Under the pieces are notes generated by a model. That model saw only the letters and a list, made by a program, of their open reading frames with translations. It did not search any database and was not told the origin of the DNA. Shown one piece after another: positions 62,071-64,000 of a stretch of DNA of 64,000 nucleotides (position 1 is the stretch's first letter; every line of letters starts with the position of its first letter). Source of the DNA: Bog-756 sp963725275 (lineage in GTDB: Bacteria > Actinomycetota > Acidimicrobiia > Acidimicrobiales > RAAP-2); contig CAVRXS010000006.1 in assembly GCA_963725275.1 (NCBI GenBank), forward strand, positions 571,109-635,108, read 5' to 3'. The position numbers and the translations under genes are program-made.

Positions 62071-62595
62071 TCAGTTGAAATCAGCCAATGGCAGGGTCAT
62101 GGGGACCATCCTCTCGAATGGCCATCCATGCAGAATCTTTTCCGTGGACAACAAACGGGACGTGTAGTGACGAGGCGACCGCGGGGAGTGTTTCTCCTCG
62201 TTGTGCTTCCAGAGATGTGAGAACGATGCTGCGCCCACGCCAAGCGGGAGAATCTGGACCGTTCCACTCGGTGGCGCTGACCCGTTCGTCGTTCGGATGA
62301 ACTCGTAGACCCCCGGGGCGGCCGTGTAAGTGCCGATGTTGGCTCCGTTCACCTGGACGTTGGTGAACGTGAGCGTCGTGAACTTCGGAACTCCAAGCAG
62401 CACTCCGGTGATGGGTGGCTCGGTGCACTGAACCAGCGGTGACGGATCCGTGTGCGGCAACGTCCCCTTTCCGGTCACCGACTTGGTGATAGCCGTGCTC
62501 CTGTCGGAAAAGGTCACCCTGGTTGCGCTTCGAGACATTGGACCCGAAAGGCTGATCAGGTCGTTGGGCTTGACCGAGCCAGCTACGAGGGTCAA
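62071..62595 (-). CDS. Partial or decayed secreted hypothetical protein
   Basis: A 174-residue frame with coding-like composition up to about residue 127: SVKPNDLISLSGPMSRSATR, TEPPITGVLLGVPKFTTLTF, and GTYTAAPGVYEFIRTTNGSA. The only start is TTG 62595. Upstream, hydrophobic CLLGAFGSLTLVAG is in frame but no start is; a lost N-terminus is likely. After PPSGTVQILPLGVGA the composition becomes non-coding (His/Lys/Ser rich), so the C-terminus may also be shifted. Probably an old secreted protein gene in decay. Confidence 0.4.
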   Translation of the reverse strand: MTLVAGSVKPNDLISLSGPMSRSATRVTFSDRSTAITKSVTGKGTLPHTDPSPLVQCTEPPITGVLLGVPKFTTLTFTNVQVNGANIGTYTAAPGVYEFIRTTNGSAPPSGTVQILPLGVGAASFSHLWKHNEEKHSPRSPRHYTSRLLSTEKILHGWPFERMVPMTLPLADFN

Positions 62596-62877
62596 GGACC
62601 CAAACGCACCCAGCAGGCACCGGGATGCCTCTCCACCGCCTGATCTTTCTGACGTTGGGATGTTTCGTCGGCCAGAAATGCGGGAATATCTCTCCGCATA
62701 GGGAACCCCGGCTGCCCACAGGGTTGCCGTCAGGGAGAGCGAGGTCCGTCGAGCGGGGTCATCGTCGCCAACGTCACGCTGCTCCGGACCTGGCCCTTCC
62801 GCGTTACGGCCGGCGCCACCTCGCCGAAACTCCCTCGTACATCGCTTGGGAATGGAGTACCTCCGCCGGTCACTCTG

Positions 62878-64000
62878 TCAGCTGACGATACCGGCCACGT
62901 CGTTCACGCCAGTTCCCCCGAGGCTCCCACCGAAGGGCGCCGCACCGAAGGAGAAGACGCCGCCATCGGAGGCAGCCAGCCAGTAGCCGTTGCCATTCGG
63001 CGCGGCGGCCATCCCCACGATCGGGCTGTTCAGTGCGATCGAACCGGCCGATCCATGGAAGCCAGCGTCACCGAAGCTGAAGATCCCCCCATCGGCGGCG
63101 ACCAGCCAGTAGCCGTTGCCGCTCGGTGTGGCGGCCATCCCCACGATGGGTTGGTTGAGGTGGATGCCCCCGGTCGAACCGTGGAAGGAGGCGTCGCCGA
63201 ACGAGAAGACCCCGCCGTCTGAGGCGACTAGCCAGTAGCCATTGCCATCGGGGGTGGCGGCCATGCCGACGATTGGCCTATTGAGGTGCAGAGCGCCTGT
63301 CGACCCGTGGAACTTCGCGTCGCCGTAGGAGAAGACCCCGCCATCGGAGGCCACGAACCAGTAGCCCTTGCCATCGGGGGTAGCGGCCATGCCCACCACC
63401 GGCTTGTTGAGATGGAGATTGCCGGTCGAGCCGTAGAACCTGGCGTCCCCGAAGGAGAAGACTCCACCGTCGCCAGCCACCAGCCAGTAACCCCCGTCGA
63501 GCGACGTGGTCGCCATGCCGACCACCGGCTGGTTGAGCGTTGCACCACTCAGGTCCCCGAAGGTGTCGACGCCGAAGATCGAATTGACAGTGCCGTTGCC
63601 TAGGGTCGCCGAGCTGGAGACCGTGCCGTCACCCTCAAAGAGGTTGTAGCCGGGTGAGCGCGTGCTGGCCGGGACGTTCAGCCCGACGGTCCCGGTGACG
63701 GCGAAGCCGACCAGGGACGTCACGCAGCCGAACTGGAGGGCCAGCGTCGTGACCGTGCCCGAGCCGGCGGTGACCAACTGGGCGATGGTGACCACACCGA
63801 TGAAGCCGGGCGGTGCGCTGCAGGCCAGGCTGCCTCCGACGTCGATGGTGCCGGTGCCGAGCTGCCCCGTGCCCAAGTTCAGGCTTGTAACGGTGGATCC
63901 GGCACTCAGAGGTCCAGCACCGGCGACGGTGAGCGTGTTCCCGCCGGCCCACGAGACGACCAGGGTGGTGCCCGTGTAGGTGGCGGAGATGCCCACCGTG
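62878..64000 (-). CDS. Secreted propeller-repeat protein, 5' end outside window
   Basis: At least 372 residues are visible and the frame continues beyond the right edge. Residues to about 150 are Ig-like beta strands (ISATYTGTTLVVSWAGGNTL, TSLVGFAVTGTVGLNVPAST). Then five to six 42-residue units with YWLVASDGGVFSFGDA, a GSTG turn and LNQPIVGMAA, the same unit as the protein at 36538. The last unit ends GGSLGGTGVNDVAGIVS. It is probably exported, but the signal peptide is not in view. Confidence 0.8.
   Translation of the reverse strand, partial: TVGISATYTGTTLVVSWAGGNTLTVAGAGPLSAGSTVTSLNLGTGQLGTGTIDVGGSLACSAPPGFIGVVTIAQLVTAGSGTVTTLALQFGCVTSLVGFAVTGTVGLNVPASTRSPGYNLFEGDGTVSSSATLGNGTVNSIFGVDTFGDLSGATLNQPVVGMATTSLDGGYWLVAGDGGVFSFGDARFYGSTGNLHLNKPVVGMAATPDGKGYWFVASDGGVFSYGDAKFHGSTGALHLNRPIVGMAATPDGNGYWLVASDGGVFSFGDASFHGSTGGIHLNQPIVGMAATPSGNGYWLVAADGGIFSFGDAGFHGSAGSIALNSPIVGMAAAPNGNGYWLAASDGGVFSFGAAPFGGSLGGTGVNDVAGIVS

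Noticed and set aside
62081..62719. A 212-codon minus-strand frame
   Set aside because: Its composition is Trp/Gly/Arg-rich and it competes with the better frame at 62071-62595.
62900..63540. Regular 126-bp repeats near the right end
   Set aside because: They encode protein repeats of the propeller gene at 62878; not a DNA array.

Overview
The window is high-GC, gene-dense DNA from an actinobacterium. Several traits point to a soil or freshwater Acidimicrobiia-like lineage: many GTG starts, LLM/F420-type flavin enzymes, FadE-type acyl-CoA dehydrogenase, MDMPI-type proteins, and a large set of secreted beta-propeller and tandem-repeat proteins with YWLVASDGG-type repeats. This placement is inferred from gene content only. 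No rRNA, tRNA, CRISPR array or replication origin was recognised.

Layout. 1-5.7 kb: a 5'-complete protein with a C-terminal PemK/MazF-like segment cut by the window edge, a membrane protein, then a minus-strand acyl-CoA dehydrogenase, thioesterase and LLM-oxidoreductase operon. 5.7-13.9 kb: frameshifted pdxH beside a divergent class V aminotransferase, tag, a short-chain dehydrogenase / DapB-like reductase / SnoaL set, another SDR, a beta-lactamase-fold hydrolase and a TauE/SafE permease. 14.0-15.7 kb: ECF sigma factor translationally coupled to a membrane DUF4349 protein that sits in the anti-sigma position. 15.9-26.7 kb: an envelope and secretome block (polytopic membrane protein, arylsulfotransferase, repeat protein, two duplicated phosphoesterases flanking a seven-repeat RCC1 protein, a lipoprotein). 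26.8-35.8 kb: housekeeping and accessory enzymes (thioesterase, UbiA prenyltransferase, SRAP peptidase, Nmad3 protein, NAD-formate dehydrogenase, secreted metallopeptidase-like protein, GNAT). 35.9-40.9 kb: a second secreted cluster (lipoprotein, repeat propeller, Tat-signal small protein, DUF4331). 41-55.8 kb: small secreted proteins, an ArsR/SRPBCC/DHFR-like operon, arsC, methyltransferase, a sigma factor with a zinc-binding anti-sigma, aldo-keto reductase, very small basic or acidic proteins and a HAD phosphatase. 55.83-58.30 kb: a complete IS21-family element with inverted ends and a 5-bp target duplication. 58.3-64 kb: VOC protein, MDMPI protein, SnoaL protein, secreted kelch-type propeller, and another repeat propeller that runs off the end.

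Four otherwise conserved genes (pdxH, DUF4331, arsR, HAD) are each broken by a single-base shift. Either the sequence carries residual indel errors or several genes are decaying; this must be settled before any loss of function is concluded. No complete novel defence or biosynthetic system was identified. The items most worth a second look are the sigma/DUF4349 pair, the Tat-peptide/DUF4331 pair, the duplicated phosphoesterases with an identical 3' tract, the 26-bp triplicated repeat beside an AT-rich inverted repeat, and the Nmad3 protein.
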